A stretch of DNA of 64,000 bases, taken from Massilioclostridium coli. Its GTDB lineage: Bacteria > Bacillota > Clostridia > Oscillospirales > Ruminococcaceae. The notes under the pieces are model-generated. The model saw only the letters and a program-made list of their open reading frames with translations. It searched no databases and was not told the DNA's origin. Of this stretch, positions 1 to 8,401 are shown one piece after another. A program made the position numbers and the translations under genes. The stretch's first letter is position 1, and every line of letters starts with the position of its first letter. Where the stretch lies: contig NZ_FMIZ01000007.1 of NCBI RefSeq assembly GCF_900095865.1, positions 496,001 through 560,000 of the forward strand, written 5' to 3'.

Positions 1-1260
1 GTTACCGGTGGACGTACTGGCGGATTTGTCAGCGACAATCAGGATGACAGCGGAAACAATAAAGGTACTATTATCAACTGTTACGCAAACACTAGCATTA
101 CCGCATCCAGCCATACTGGTAATATTGAAAACAGCCGAACCATTGAAAATGAACAATTCATCGATGGAAGCCTAGTTGATTTACTAAACCAGGGTAATCC
201 AGAAACCGTTTGGGAACAAGGCGAAACCCATCCAGTATTGGTGGTAACCGAAACACCAGAACCACCTGTAGATACGGATAAAACCATCCTGGATAAAGTA
301 ATCGTAGAAGCAAACCGTCTGAAAGGTACGGATGAATACAACAATGCGATTCCATCAGTGCAACAGAGCTTTGACAAAGCATTGGAAGAAGCACAGAATG
401 TATATGATAACCCATCTGCAACCCAGGAAGAAGTAAACACTGCATGGCAAACCTTGCTGAAAGAAATCCATAAGCTAGGCTTCCAAAAAGGTGACAAGAC
501 AGCTTTACAGGAACTGTATAACCAGGTAAAAGACACCGACTTGAGCCAGTACCGTGATGGAGCAGCGAAAGAAAACTTCAAAACAGCATTGGCAAATGCG
601 GAAACGGTATTGGCAGACGAAGAAGCAATGCAGAAGGAAATTGACAAAGCATACAATGACCTGAAAGCAGCCTATGAGGCATTGGAAAAACTGGCAGACA
701 AGAGCCAGTTAAAAGAACTGTTAGACGAATGTGCAGGATACCAAAAAGAAGAATACACCCCAGCAACATGGGAAGTATTTGCAGGGATTCAAGAAAAAGC
801 ACAAGAAGTCTATGAGAATGCCAATGCGAGCCAGGAAGAAGTAAACGCAGCGATCGATGAACTGTTAAGCGGAATGCTGCAATTGAGATTCAAAGCAGAC
901 AAATCAATTTTGGAAACTGTAATAAAGGTAGCAGGAGAAATTGATGGAAGCATCTACACAGCAGAAAGCTATGGAATACTGCAAGCAGCAGTAACAGAAG
1001 CAAATGAAGTGATGGAGGATGAAAACGCAAGCCAAGAGGAAGTAGATGTAGCAACAACAAGAGTACAAGAAGCAATGAAAGGGTTGGTAACAGTAGAAAC
1101 ACCAGCCGAAAATAATCATGCAGACGGTACACAAACAGGGCAAGAATCTACCACACCAAAAGCAAACGCAGCAAAAACAGGCGATTTTACTCCAATTGCA
1201 GGCTTAGCAGTGATCACTTTAGCTGGTGCAGCATTATTACTTACTCGTAAGAAAAAATAA
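1..1260 (+). CDS. FIVAR-repeat cell-surface protein, C-terminal part (5' end outside window)
   Basis: The frame is open from base 1, so the protein starts upstream; 419 residues are visible. The first ~45 residues (GGFVSDN followed by GTIINCYAN) resemble the GLUG repeats of bacterial surface proteins. From residue ~90 there are at least four helical FIVAR-type modules of ~60-80 residues (TILDKVI, SQLKELL, SILETVI starts; SQEEVN and TQEEVN motifs). The C-terminus has a sorting signal: AAKTGD, a hydrophobic stretch (IAGLAVITLAGAALLL) and TRKKK. This indicates secretion and covalent wall anchoring by a sortase, but the LPXTG motif is degenerate. FIVAR modules occur in large adhesins and glycosidases; the catalytic or binding part, if any, lies upstream. 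The tail is closely similar to that of the 36.4-42.3 kb protein. Confidence 0.85.
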   Translation, partial: VTGGRTGGFVSDNQDDSGNNKGTIINCYANTSITASSHTGNIENSRTIENEQFIDGSLVDLLNQGNPETVWEQGETHPVLVVTETPEPPVDTDKTILDKVIVEANRLKGTDEYNNAIPSVQQSFDKALEEAQNVYDNPSATQEEVNTAWQTLLKEIHKLGFQKGDKTALQELYNQVKDTDLSQYRDGAAKENFKTALANAETVLADEEAMQKEIDKAYNDLKAAYEALEKLADKSQLKELLDECAGYQKEEYTPATWEVFAGIQEKAQEVYENANASQEEVNAAIDELLSGMLQLRFKADKSILETVIKVAGEIDGSIYTAESYGILQAAVTEANEVMEDENASQEEVDVATTRVQEAMKGLVTVETPAENNHADGTQTGQESTTPKANAAKTGDFTPIAGLAVITLAGAALLLTRKKK

Positions 1261-1301
1261 CGAATCAATAGTTCCTATTCTATTTTTCTTTCGATATTAT
1301 C

Positions 1302-1334
1302 AAAAGGCTGGTTAAAAAACCAGCCTTTTGTAAT
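1302..1334 (+). terminator. Rho-independent terminator of the surface protein gene
   Basis: A 12-bp perfect stem (1302-1313 with 1318-1329, core GGCTGG/CCAGCC), 4-nt A-rich loop and a T-rich tail lie 41 bp after the stop codon. Confidence 0.9.
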
Positions 1335-2090
1335 TTTAATCCGATTCATAAAGTTAAAGCAATATATTTGAGAACCTATGCAAAAATACATGGCATCGAT
1401 TGAATAGATGTCGTGTTTACATATGATGTCTTTGGATATGGAAAAAGCGTCATGGAATAATTCTAAGGGAGAGCTTTAAGCAAGCTGAAAAGGACGAAAA
1501 AAGATAGATAAGTTAACATAGTGCTATTTTTGAAAGTTTTAAAATTTCTCTCTGATCAAAATATTTTCTAATTTCTTCTGTATTTAATATGATGCTAATT
1601 AAGTTCCTGTTTTTTTAATAGTACTGATACTTACATTTTAATAAAGTAGAGCTGCTCTTCGGAACGTTGTATCATTTGAGAATATAAATCATCAACAGAT
1701 TAAATTGTTTTTTCGCCTTGTAGTCTATTTATAAGATAATCTAAAATTGAAAACAGATAAACTAGCTTTTTCAATAGTATTTTCAATTTTTATCATTGAT
1801 ATCTGCTATTTCGCAGACATCACGTTGTTTTAAACCTAGTTTTTCTCGTTTGTATGTTATCCGTTTACTAATAACAATATAATCTATGTTTAAAGAGTTT
1901 TCAGCTTATAACAAATTAAAACTAAAATAACAAAAAATCTACAAATCTAAAATAGACTTACAATAAAAATATCAAGCTGATCTAATTAGATAGAACAGTA
2001 ATAAAATGTAAAAAACAAAACATAAAGCAAGGTTTATATGTTATTTTATGATTTAGAATCATGTATAGGAATATAATTATTTTTCTATAT
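1335..2090. other. AT-rich intergenic stretch without recognisable gene
   Basis: About 750 bp of strongly AT-rich DNA with no ORF carrying a ribosome site or recognisable motif on either strand. It may contain decayed sequence, but I could not identify any family. It separates the surface protein gene from the MATE/PadR pair. Confidence 0.6.
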
Positions 2091-2122
2091 AAAAAAATCC
2101 AGACACAAATTGTATCTGGATT
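2091..2122 (-). terminator. Second of two related terminators after the MATE gene
   Basis: Read on the minus strand, this is an AATCCAGA/TCTGGATT stem followed by seven T. It resembles the hairpin at 2181-2209 in sequence, including the loop ACAATTTG, and acts in the direction of the MATE gene. Confidence 0.7.
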
Positions 2123-2180
2123 CATGCTACAAAAAAGATGTCGCTACCAATGTGTGTATCTTCATTCAAACAAAACAAAA

Positions 2181-2209
2181 GAGTCCAAACGCAAATTACA
2201 TTTAGACTC
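2181..2209 (-). terminator. First terminator after the MATE gene
   Basis: On the minus strand: a GAGTCTAAA/TTTGGACTC stem (one wobble) followed by TTTTGTTTTGTTT. It lies 114 bp beyond the MATE stop codon. Confidence 0.7.
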
Positions 2210-2322
2210 AGTCTGAAAAGTGTTGACAAAAAAAGATATCCATCCATAAAAGTAAAAAATGAGAATTCCGGGTTTAGAATAGGGTCTTTTTGTTTTTACA
2301 TCACAATCCATTTTGGGGAAGA

Positions 2323-3681
2323 TCATAGGTTTTTTCGCTTAACACTTAAATTTTTATGTAATGGAATTGCCATCACTACTGTGATAAGGGCAGAAAGTAT
2401 ATCGGCAATCGGTTGTGCATACAAAATACCGTTTAATCCCCATGCAAGTGGTAAAATTAGGATAACAGGGATGAAACAGATGCCTTGTCGGCAAGCTCCA
2501 AGAATAAACCCCTCTTTTCCTTTTCCAAGGGCAAGGAACAAAGACGAATATACCGTATAGAATCCAAACAGCATAAATGTAATACCGTTTATTCTTAAAG
2601 AGGAAGCTCCTATGTTAATCATTTCTACGTTTCCAATTGTAAACTGTGAAACGATAATTGTAGAAAACAGACTGAAAAATAAACCTACGATTATACAGAA
2701 AATGGTTGACCATAAGATGGAGATTTTGATTGCAGTATGCAGACGATCAAATTTTTTCGCCCCATAACTGTAACCTGCAATCGGTTGAAAGCCTTTGATA
2801 AAACAAAATACTGTTAAACTGCCCATAGATATAAGACGAGTAACAACACCCATTCCTGCTATGGCTGCATCGCTGTAATTGCCTGCGACATTGTTTATTA
2901 GAGAAATAGAAATACTTGTCAATAGCTGAAACACAAGCGTCGGAACGCCGATTTTGAAAATTTCAGATAGAATCTCTTTAGAAAAGGTATAGTCCTTTAT
3001 TTTGAATTGAAAAGTACTTTTCTGTCTGAATATATAGAGTAGATACACAAGAGTAGATACCATCTGTGAAATTGCTGTTGCAATAGCAGCTCCCATAACA
3101 CCAAAATTAAAAGTGTATATGAATAATGGATCTAAACCGATATTGAGGGCTGCACCTAACAACAAGGCACACATTGTAGTTTTTGCCGCTCCTTCACTTG
3201 TCACGATATTGTTCATTGTGACATTAAAAACACTAAAAATGCAGGAAACAATGTAAATACCAGCATAGGTAGCTGCATGAGGAAGGACACTTTCTGTTGC
3301 ACCTAAAAGTCTTAGGATGGGGTTTAAAAAGATGATTGAGAAAACGATCATAATTGCACCTACAATAAGGCTGCTATATAGTGCAGTGCTTGCCACTTTA
3401 TTCGCCTGCTCCTTGTTTTGTTGTCCTAACAATCGGGAAATGTAAGATGCTGCTCCATTACCAAAAAGTAATCCTAAACCCACAACTATTTGACCGAGTG
3501 GATATACAACCGAGATGGCAGCCATTTGACTTTCTCCTAATCCGCCTACAAAATAGGCGTCAACAAGATTGTATAAAGCGTTAATGAGCATACCAATCAT
3601 TGTTGGAATACCCATAGCTAAAAGGGCTTTTGGAATTGGAGCGTTTCCTAATAACTCCAATTTTTTGTTTTGATTGTCCAT
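2323..3681 (-). CDS. MATE family multidrug/Na+ exporter
   Basis: 452 residues, the usual size for the MATE family, with about twelve hydrophobic segments. The N-terminus (MGIPTMIGMLINALYNLVDA, then YFVGGLG) is the typical MATE signature, and the second half repeats the pattern around GVPTLVFQLLTSISISLINN. It is an inner-membrane cation-coupled exporter; substrates cannot be read from the sequence. The ATG is preceded by GGAG-type spacing (complement of TTCTCC at 3685-3690). It is divergent from a PadR regulator across 118 bp holding two palindromes, so control by that regulator is likely. Two hairpin terminators follow it. Confidence 0.92.
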   Translation of the reverse strand: MDNQNKKLELLGNAPIPKALLAMGIPTMIGMLINALYNLVDAYFVGGLGESQMAAISVVYPLGQIVVGLGLLFGNGAASYISRLLGQQNKEQANKVASTALYSSLIVGAIMIVFSIIFLNPILRLLGATESVLPHAATYAGIYIVSCIFSVFNVTMNNIVTSEGAAKTTMCALLLGAALNIGLDPLFIYTFNFGVMGAAIATAISQMVSTLVYLLYIFRQKSTFQFKIKDYTFSKEILSEIFKIGVPTLVFQLLTSISISLINNVAGNYSDAAIAGMGVVTRLISMGSLTVFCFIKGFQPIAGYSYGAKKFDRLHTAIKISILWSTIFCIIVGLFFSLFSTIIVSQFTIGNVEMINIGASSLRINGITFMLFGFYTVYSSLFLALGKGKEGFILGACRQGICFIPVILILPLAWGLNGILYAQPIADILSALITVVMAIPLHKNLSVKRKNL

Positions 3682-3710
3682 AGTGTTCTCCTTTCATTTC
3701 ATAAATAAAT

Positions 3711-3772
3711 TATAGTACTATAAAATATAGTACTTGAAATACAAGCGGTATTATACTATAATTTATAGTACT
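3711..3772 (+). promoter_or_regulatory. Divergent promoter with two palindromic operators (PadR/MATE)
   Basis: A perfect 21-bp palindrome (3714-3734, arms AGTACTATA/TATAGTACT, 3-nt centre) and a 17-bp palindrome (3754-3770, arms TACTATAA/TTATAGTA) share the half-site TATAGTACT. The padR promoter is TTGAAA (3734-3739), a 17-bp spacer, then TATAAT (3757-3762). One palindrome touches the -35 box and the other covers the -10 box. On the other strand the same DNA offers TTGTAT...TATAGT for the MATE gene. Autorepression plus MATE repression is the simple reading. Confidence 0.8.
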
Positions 3773-3799
3773 TGTCAAGATAGTAAAGGAGGAAACAAT

Positions 3800-4327
3800 A
3801 TGGCAACTATTGATTTGATTGTGTTGGGAATATTGAAAAAACAACCTTTAGGTGCATATGACCTTCAAAAATTGGTAGAATACCGAAACATTTCAAAATG
3901 GGTAAAGATTAGTACACCATCCATTTATAAAAAAGTAATTCAATTGGAGAAAAAGGGGTATATTATAAGTCGGATTGAGAAAGAGGGAAAGATGCCGGAA
4001 AAGGCAGTGTATTCGTTAACTGAAAAAGGAGAACAACAATTTGAAAAACTAATGGACGAACTTTCTTGTAAACCGGTTCATATTTTTCTTGACTTTAATG
4101 CGGTTATTGTCAATTTAGAAAATATACCGCTGGAAAGTCGAAAAAAGTGTTTGAAAAACATTGATAATAGTGTAAAACAATTAAAAATATATCTGGAAAA
4201 TAATATTAATCTGAAAGAAAACGATACAGATATTCCAGTAACGGGTAGGGCTGTTCTACAACAGCAATATGTTTTGGCACAGGCCATTGAGGAGTGGTTG
4301 GAATCTGTGAAAAAAACTTTAGAATAA
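3800..4327 (+). CDS. PadR family transcriptional regulator
   Basis: 175 residues from the ATG at 3800, chosen because AAAGGAGG lies 6 bp upstream; an upstream in-frame start would run through the operator. The N-terminal ~85 residues form the PadR winged helix (MATIDLIVLGILKKQPLGAY, then the STPSIYKKVIQLEKKGYI recognition region, then KAVYSLTEKGEQ wing). The rest is a helical dimerisation part of the PadR C-terminal type. PadR proteins are usually ligand-responsive repressors of neighbouring exporters, matching the divergent MATE gene. The inducer is unknown. Confidence 0.88.
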   Translation: MATIDLIVLGILKKQPLGAYDLQKLVEYRNISKWVKISTPSIYKKVIQLEKKGYIISRIEKEGKMPEKAVYSLTEKGEQQFEKLMDELSCKPVHIFLDFNAVIVNLENIPLESRKKCLKNIDNSVKQLKIYLENNINLKENDTDIPVTGRAVLQQQYVLAQAIEEWLESVKKTLE

Positions 4328-4415
4328 AAAACGGCGGATTTCTGTTGCATTGTAATGAGATTGTAAGAAGTGGACGCTATACTAAAATCATAAAAAGAAC
4401 TTGGAGGTTTTAGTT

Positions 4416-5102
4416 ATGGCAATTCTTGAAACAAAAGATTTATGCAAGATATATGGCAATGGAGAAAGCGAAGTCCACGCTTTGGACGGAGTGTCTATCT
4501 CTGTAGAAGAAGGCGAGTTTGTTGCCGTTATCGGTACATCGGGCAGCGGTAAATCCACCCTGCTGAATATGATCGGCGGGTTAGACCGTCCTACTTCCGG
4601 TAGCGTCACGATTCGGGGCAAGGAGCTTTTGAAAATGAAGGACGAGGAACTAACCATTTTCCGCCGCAGAAACATCGGCTTTGTTTTTCAGAACTACAAT
4701 CTGCTCCCAGTCCTCAATGTGTATGAGAACATCGTGTACCCCATTGAGATCGACGGTGGCAAGACCGATACGGATTTTGTAAAAGAAATTATCCACACTC
4801 TCGGCTTGGAGCGAAAGCTCAAAAATATGCCGAACAATCTCTCCGGCGGTCAGCAGCAAAGAGTGGCGATTGCCCGTGCACTTGCAACAAAGCCCGCTAT
4901 TATCCTTGCTGACGAGCCTACTGGAAATCTGGACTCTAAAACCAGTATGGACGTGATTCTGCTAATGCAATCCATCAGCAGACAATTTCATCAGACCACC
5001 ATTATGATTACTCACAATGAAGAAATCGCTCAAATGGCAGACCGCACAATCCGCATTGAGGACGGCAAGGTTATTTTGGGAGGTGTGAAGTATGCACGCT
5101 AA
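4416..5102 (+). CDS. ABC transporter ATP-binding protein (MacB/LolD/BceA type)
   Basis: 228 residues. The start is the ATG at 4416, with TTGGAGG at 4401-4407 as ribosome site. Walker A GTSGSGKST (40-48), Q-loop in FVFQNYN (~89-95), signature LSGGQ (142-146) and Walker B IILADE (162-167) are all intact. The class is that of ATPases paired with FtsX-type permeases, which export peptides or lipoproteins or resist antimicrobial peptides. The gene overlaps the permease gene by 11 bp, and a two-component system follows. Codon use is more GC-rich than in the flanking genes, suggesting acquisition. Confidence 0.93.
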   Translation: MAILETKDLCKIYGNGESEVHALDGVSISVEEGEFVAVIGTSGSGKSTLLNMIGGLDRPTSGSVTIRGKELLKMKDEELTIFRRRNIGFVFQNYNLLPVLNVYENIVYPIEIDGGKTDTDFVKEIIHTLGLERKLKNMPNNLSGGQQQRVAIARALATKPAIILADEPTGNLDSKTSMDVILLMQSISRQFHQTTIMITHNEEIAQMADRTIRIEDGKVILGGVKYAR

Positions 5103-7653
5103 CCGGAATAAAAGTGCGGTCAAGCGGGTGGAAAAAGGCATGATGAAAGCAAACCGCACCCGTAACCTGTTTGCGGTATTTGCAATCGTCCTCACCACCT
5201 TTATGATCACCACAGTGTTTAGTTTAGGCATTAACTATATGGAAAATATGAAGTTAATGCAGGTACGAACGGCCGGTACAACCGCAAATGTGTCCCTTGC
5301 GATGCCGACGGCGGAGCAGGAACAGCAGATTAGAAACTTAGATTATGTCAAAACCATTGGTACGCAGTATATAGTCGGATCGGTTGCCGAGAAGAATGAC
5401 GAGGGACGAGAGCTTTCCATTGCACTCCAGTATTACGACACCACTGAATGGGAAAAACACTATCAGGAAGCCATTAAGGATTTGGAGGGCAAATACCCCG
5501 CAAGCGAAAATGAAATCATGCTATCGGAGGACGCTCTTTCACAGCTTGGCATTACAGACCCGAAGCTGAATATGGAAATCCCCTTGTCCTACTATGATAA
5601 AAACGGTCAGCAGGAAAGGACTTTCATGCTGAGTGGCTGGTTCCATTCCTATGCAGGCACGGGAATGGGCTTTGTTTCACAAAGCTATTGTAAAAACGCA
5701 GGCTATACAATGGCACAGGACGGCGTTCTCTCTTTATCGCTGAAGAAAATGCCCGACGATTTTATGCGGATTCAAAAAGATGTGGAGTTAAACGAAAACC
5801 AGTCTTTTAGCGGTTCGGCTTCAATGAAATCATCAAGCGGTTCAGTTATCGCAATGGTGATCCTCTTGGTATTCTTCATCATTGGCAGCGGTTATCTGCT
5901 CATTTACAATATCCTATATATCTCCATTTCAAAGGATACCCGTTTTTATGGTTTGATGAAAACGCTGGGTACAACACAGGCGCAGATCAAATCGCTGGTG
6001 AAAAGTCAGGCGGTTAAGTTTGCCTGTATCGGTATTCCCATTGGCATTTTGTTAGCTACCGCCGTTTCCTTTGGCATTGTTCCTCTTGTCTTGAATGAGG
6101 GCTTTGAACAGGGCAAATCGATGATGGAGGCCGAGATGTTCTTCCACCCGTCGATTTATATTCTGTCTATCCTCTTTTCGGCGGTAACGGTTTGGATTGC
6201 CTGCAACGCACCGGCAAAAGCGGCGGCGAAAATTTCCCCTGTGGAAGCGCTAAAATTTCAGAACTTCGCGCCGAAGAAAACGAAAAGCAGAAATTCCACC
6301 AATGGAGGTAAGCTGCACGTGATGGCGTTCCACAATGTATTCCGTGACAAAAAGCGTGCTATTCTTGTGTTTATGTCCCTGTTTATGGGTATTACAATGA
6401 TCTTAGGTGTCAACGGAGTCATCGGAAGTATGAATGCCGAAAACTTTATTAAAGAATATATGGACTATCACTTTGAATACAACGATATCCAGTTTGAACA
6501 GCCCGAACAGCCCAATAAAGAAGTACCACAGTTTGATGAACACTTTGTGGAACAGATCAAGCAAGTCAAAGGGATTGAACATGTGGATGTTCAAAAAACC
6601 GTCTGGGCGGGCATTGACTTTGACGAAGCCACTTTAGAAAATTTTATGAAAATTAAATATGAGGACAGCAAATATAAATCCAAAGGGCAGTCCTATGAAC
6701 AGATGATAGAGATACTAAAGGGGTATGCTGATGCCGGTGACTATGGCTGCTATATTACAACGTTTGACGATGATAAAGCACTGGAAGAATACAACGCCAA
6801 ACATCCGGATACACCCATTAACATTGAGGCATTCAAGCGTGGCGATACTGCAATTACAGGAATGGATACTGAATATAATGCGCCCAATACCGCTTTAGTG
6901 GGTAAAACACTGACGCTGACCGCCGACAGTACAGACGGCAAGGCAACCGATTTCAAAATCGACGGAGCTTTTTACTATGACGATTATGGGAATAATCTTT
7001 CCGATAGTATTGGCAGACGAAAAGACATTCATATTGTGCCGAATATCATCTTCGTCAGCGAAGCGGGTATGGAACGCCTGACGACAGAACCGATCATTTC
7101 CGCAATCGGCGTGGATATTAAGAATTTCAATGACTTGGAACAAATTGACAGCGAATTACAGGCAATCAACAGTACCTTGACCACATCGGAGTGGCAGATG
7201 AAATCTGCTGTTAACCAGAAAGAACTATTTAATCAGACGTTCTATTCTGTCAATCTGTTAGGAAACGGTGCAGCAATTCTGCTCATTATCATTGGCTTGA
7301 TTAACTTTGTTAATGTGATGCTGACCGGCGTAGTAGCAAGAAAAAATGAATTTGCTATTATGGAAAGCATTGGTACAACGAAAAAGCAGATTAGAAAGAT
7401 ATTGACCTTGGAAGGCGGTATTTACGCTCTCATCTCTACGTTGTTGATTATGACTTTTGGAAATACTTTCCTAATGTTGGTGGCGGACGCCGTTCCCCAC
7501 ATAGCAAACTATGCGGTATTTGAGTACCCTGTTGCACTTGTCATCGGTTTGATCGCAGCAATCTTTGTGATCTGCCTGAGCGTTCCTGCCATTGTTTACA
7601 AGGCGACTTCAGATGAAACGGTCATTGAGCGGCTGCACAATTTTGAAAACTAA
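5092..7653 (+). CDS. FtsX-like ABC transporter permease, two FtsX domains
   Basis: 853 residues. There is one N-terminal transmembrane helix (~27-47), an extracytoplasmic domain, three helices at ~250-375 (first FtsX domain with TLGTTQAQI), a second helix/extracellular domain/three-helix unit at ~425-845 (second FtsX domain with SIGTTKKQI). This is the duplicated layout of large FtsX-type permeases encoded with two-component systems in Firmicutes. The start ATG overlaps the ATPase gene, with GGGAGG upstream. The likely role is efflux or sensing of a membrane-active compound; the substrate cannot be predicted. Confidence 0.9.
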   Translation: MHANRNKSAVKRVEKGMMKANRTRNLFAVFAIVLTTFMITTVFSLGINYMENMKLMQVRTAGTTANVSLAMPTAEQEQQIRNLDYVKTIGTQYIVGSVAEKNDEGRELSIALQYYDTTEWEKHYQEAIKDLEGKYPASENEIMLSEDALSQLGITDPKLNMEIPLSYYDKNGQQERTFMLSGWFHSYAGTGMGFVSQSYCKNAGYTMAQDGVLSLSLKKMPDDFMRIQKDVELNENQSFSGSASMKSSSGSVIAMVILLVFFIIGSGYLLIYNILYISISKDTRFYGLMKTLGTTQAQIKSLVKSQAVKFACIGIPIGILLATAVSFGIVPLVLNEGFEQGKSMMEAEMFFHPSIYILSILFSAVTVWIACNAPAKAAAKISPVEALKFQNFAPKKTKSRNSTNGGKLHVMAFHNVFRDKKRAILVFMSLFMGITMILGVNGVIGSMNAENFIKEYMDYHFEYNDIQFEQPEQPNKEVPQFDEHFVEQIKQVKGIEHVDVQKTVWAGIDFDEATLENFMKIKYEDSKYKSKGQSYEQMIEILKGYADAGDYGCYITTFDDDKALEEYNAKHPDTPINIEAFKRGDTAITGMDTEYNAPNTALVGKTLTLTADSTDGKATDFKIDGAFYYDDYGNNLSDSIGRRKDIHIVPNIIFVSEAGMERLTTEPIISAIGVDIKNFNDLEQIDSELQAINSTLTTSEWQMKSAVNQKELFNQTFYSVNLLGNGAAILLIIIGLINFVNVMLTGVVARKNEFAIMESIGTTKKQIRKILTLEGGIYALISTLLIMTFGNTFLMLVADAVPHIANYAVFEYPVALVIGLIAAIFVICLSVPAIVYKATSDETVIERLHNFEN

Positions 7654-7658
7654 GTGAG

Positions 7659-7700
7659 TTTGCGGGACGGACGCAGCGCTGCTGCGTCTGTTCCCGCAAC
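7659..7700 (+). other. GC-rich hairpin between permease and response regulator genes
   Basis: A long inverted repeat (TTGCGGGA...TTCCCGCAA enclosing GACGCAGC/GCTGCGTC) with a 3-nt loop starts just after the permease stop. No T-run follows, so a strong terminator is unlikely. A transcript-processing or stability element that lowers downstream expression is possible. Confidence 0.6.
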
Positions 7701-7735
7701 TCTGTATATTGAGGAAGGTGGTGTGTTCTGCGGCT

Positions 7736-8401
7736 ATGGCAAATATTTTTCTCCTTGAAGACGACAAAATTTTGAGCAAGGGAATTTCGATTGCCTTAAA
7801 AAAGGACGATCATACGGTCACAGCGGTCTATGGTTATCTGGAGGCCTTGCAGCAATACCAAAAGCAAAAGTTTGATTTGTTCCTTCTGGATATTAACCTG
7901 CCCGACGGCAGCGGCCTTGCCCTTTGTGAAAAAATCCGTGAAACCTCCGAAACACCTGTTTTGTTCCTGACCGCCAACGACACTGAGGAAGATATGCTTT
8001 CCGGCTTTTCGGTGGGCTGTGACGACTATATTTCCAAACCTTTTCCCATTGAGGTTTTGCGAAAAAAGGTGCTGGCGGTCTTAAAACGGACCGGCGGAGG
8101 AGCTGCCCGCATCCGATACCGGGATTTAGAAGTAGATAAGGAAAAGTGCCTTGTTTTGATGAAGGGGCAGGAAATACACCTGACCTCAACGGAATATAAA
8201 CTGCTCCTTTATCTGATAGAAAACAGGGGCAGAGTTGTTACAAAGGCCATGCTTTTGGAACAGCTTTGGGATATAGACGGGAACTTTGTGGATGACAATA
8301 CGGTGCGTGTGAATATTAAGCGGCTCCGGCAGAAACTGAGCGACGAAAAGCAGGAATATATTGTGACGGTTTTTGGTATGGGCTATACCTTTGGAGAATG
8401 A
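7736..8401 (+). CDS. OmpR/PhoB-family response regulator
   Basis: 221 residues from the ATG at 7736. An in-frame TTG at 7709 also exists but would place the ribosome site GAGGAAGG inside the gene. The receiver domain has acidic pocket residues D9/D10, phospho-acceptor D52 in LLDINLPDGSG, and the KPF lysine. The C-terminal winged helix covers ~125-220 (LTSTEYKLLLYLIENRGRVV, then DDNTVRVNIKRLRQKL). It lies with its kinase downstream and the ABC exporter upstream, the order of BceRS/VraRS-like antimicrobial-peptide sensing modules, so it probably activates the exporter. Confidence 0.92.
   Translation: MANIFLLEDDKILSKGISIALKKDDHTVTAVYGYLEALQQYQKQKFDLFLLDINLPDGSGLALCEKIRETSETPVLFLTANDTEEDMLSGFSVGCDDYISKPFPIEVLRKKVLAVLKRTGGGAARIRYRDLEVDKEKCLVLMKGQEIHLTSTEYKLLLYLIENRGRVVTKAMLLEQLWDIDGNFVDDNTVRVNIKRLRQKLSDEKQEYIVTVFGMGYTFGE

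Noticed and set aside
2138-2560. 140-codon plus-strand frame over the end of the MATE gene
   Set aside because: Overlaps the MATE gene on the other strand, no ribosome site, includes the terminator hairpins.
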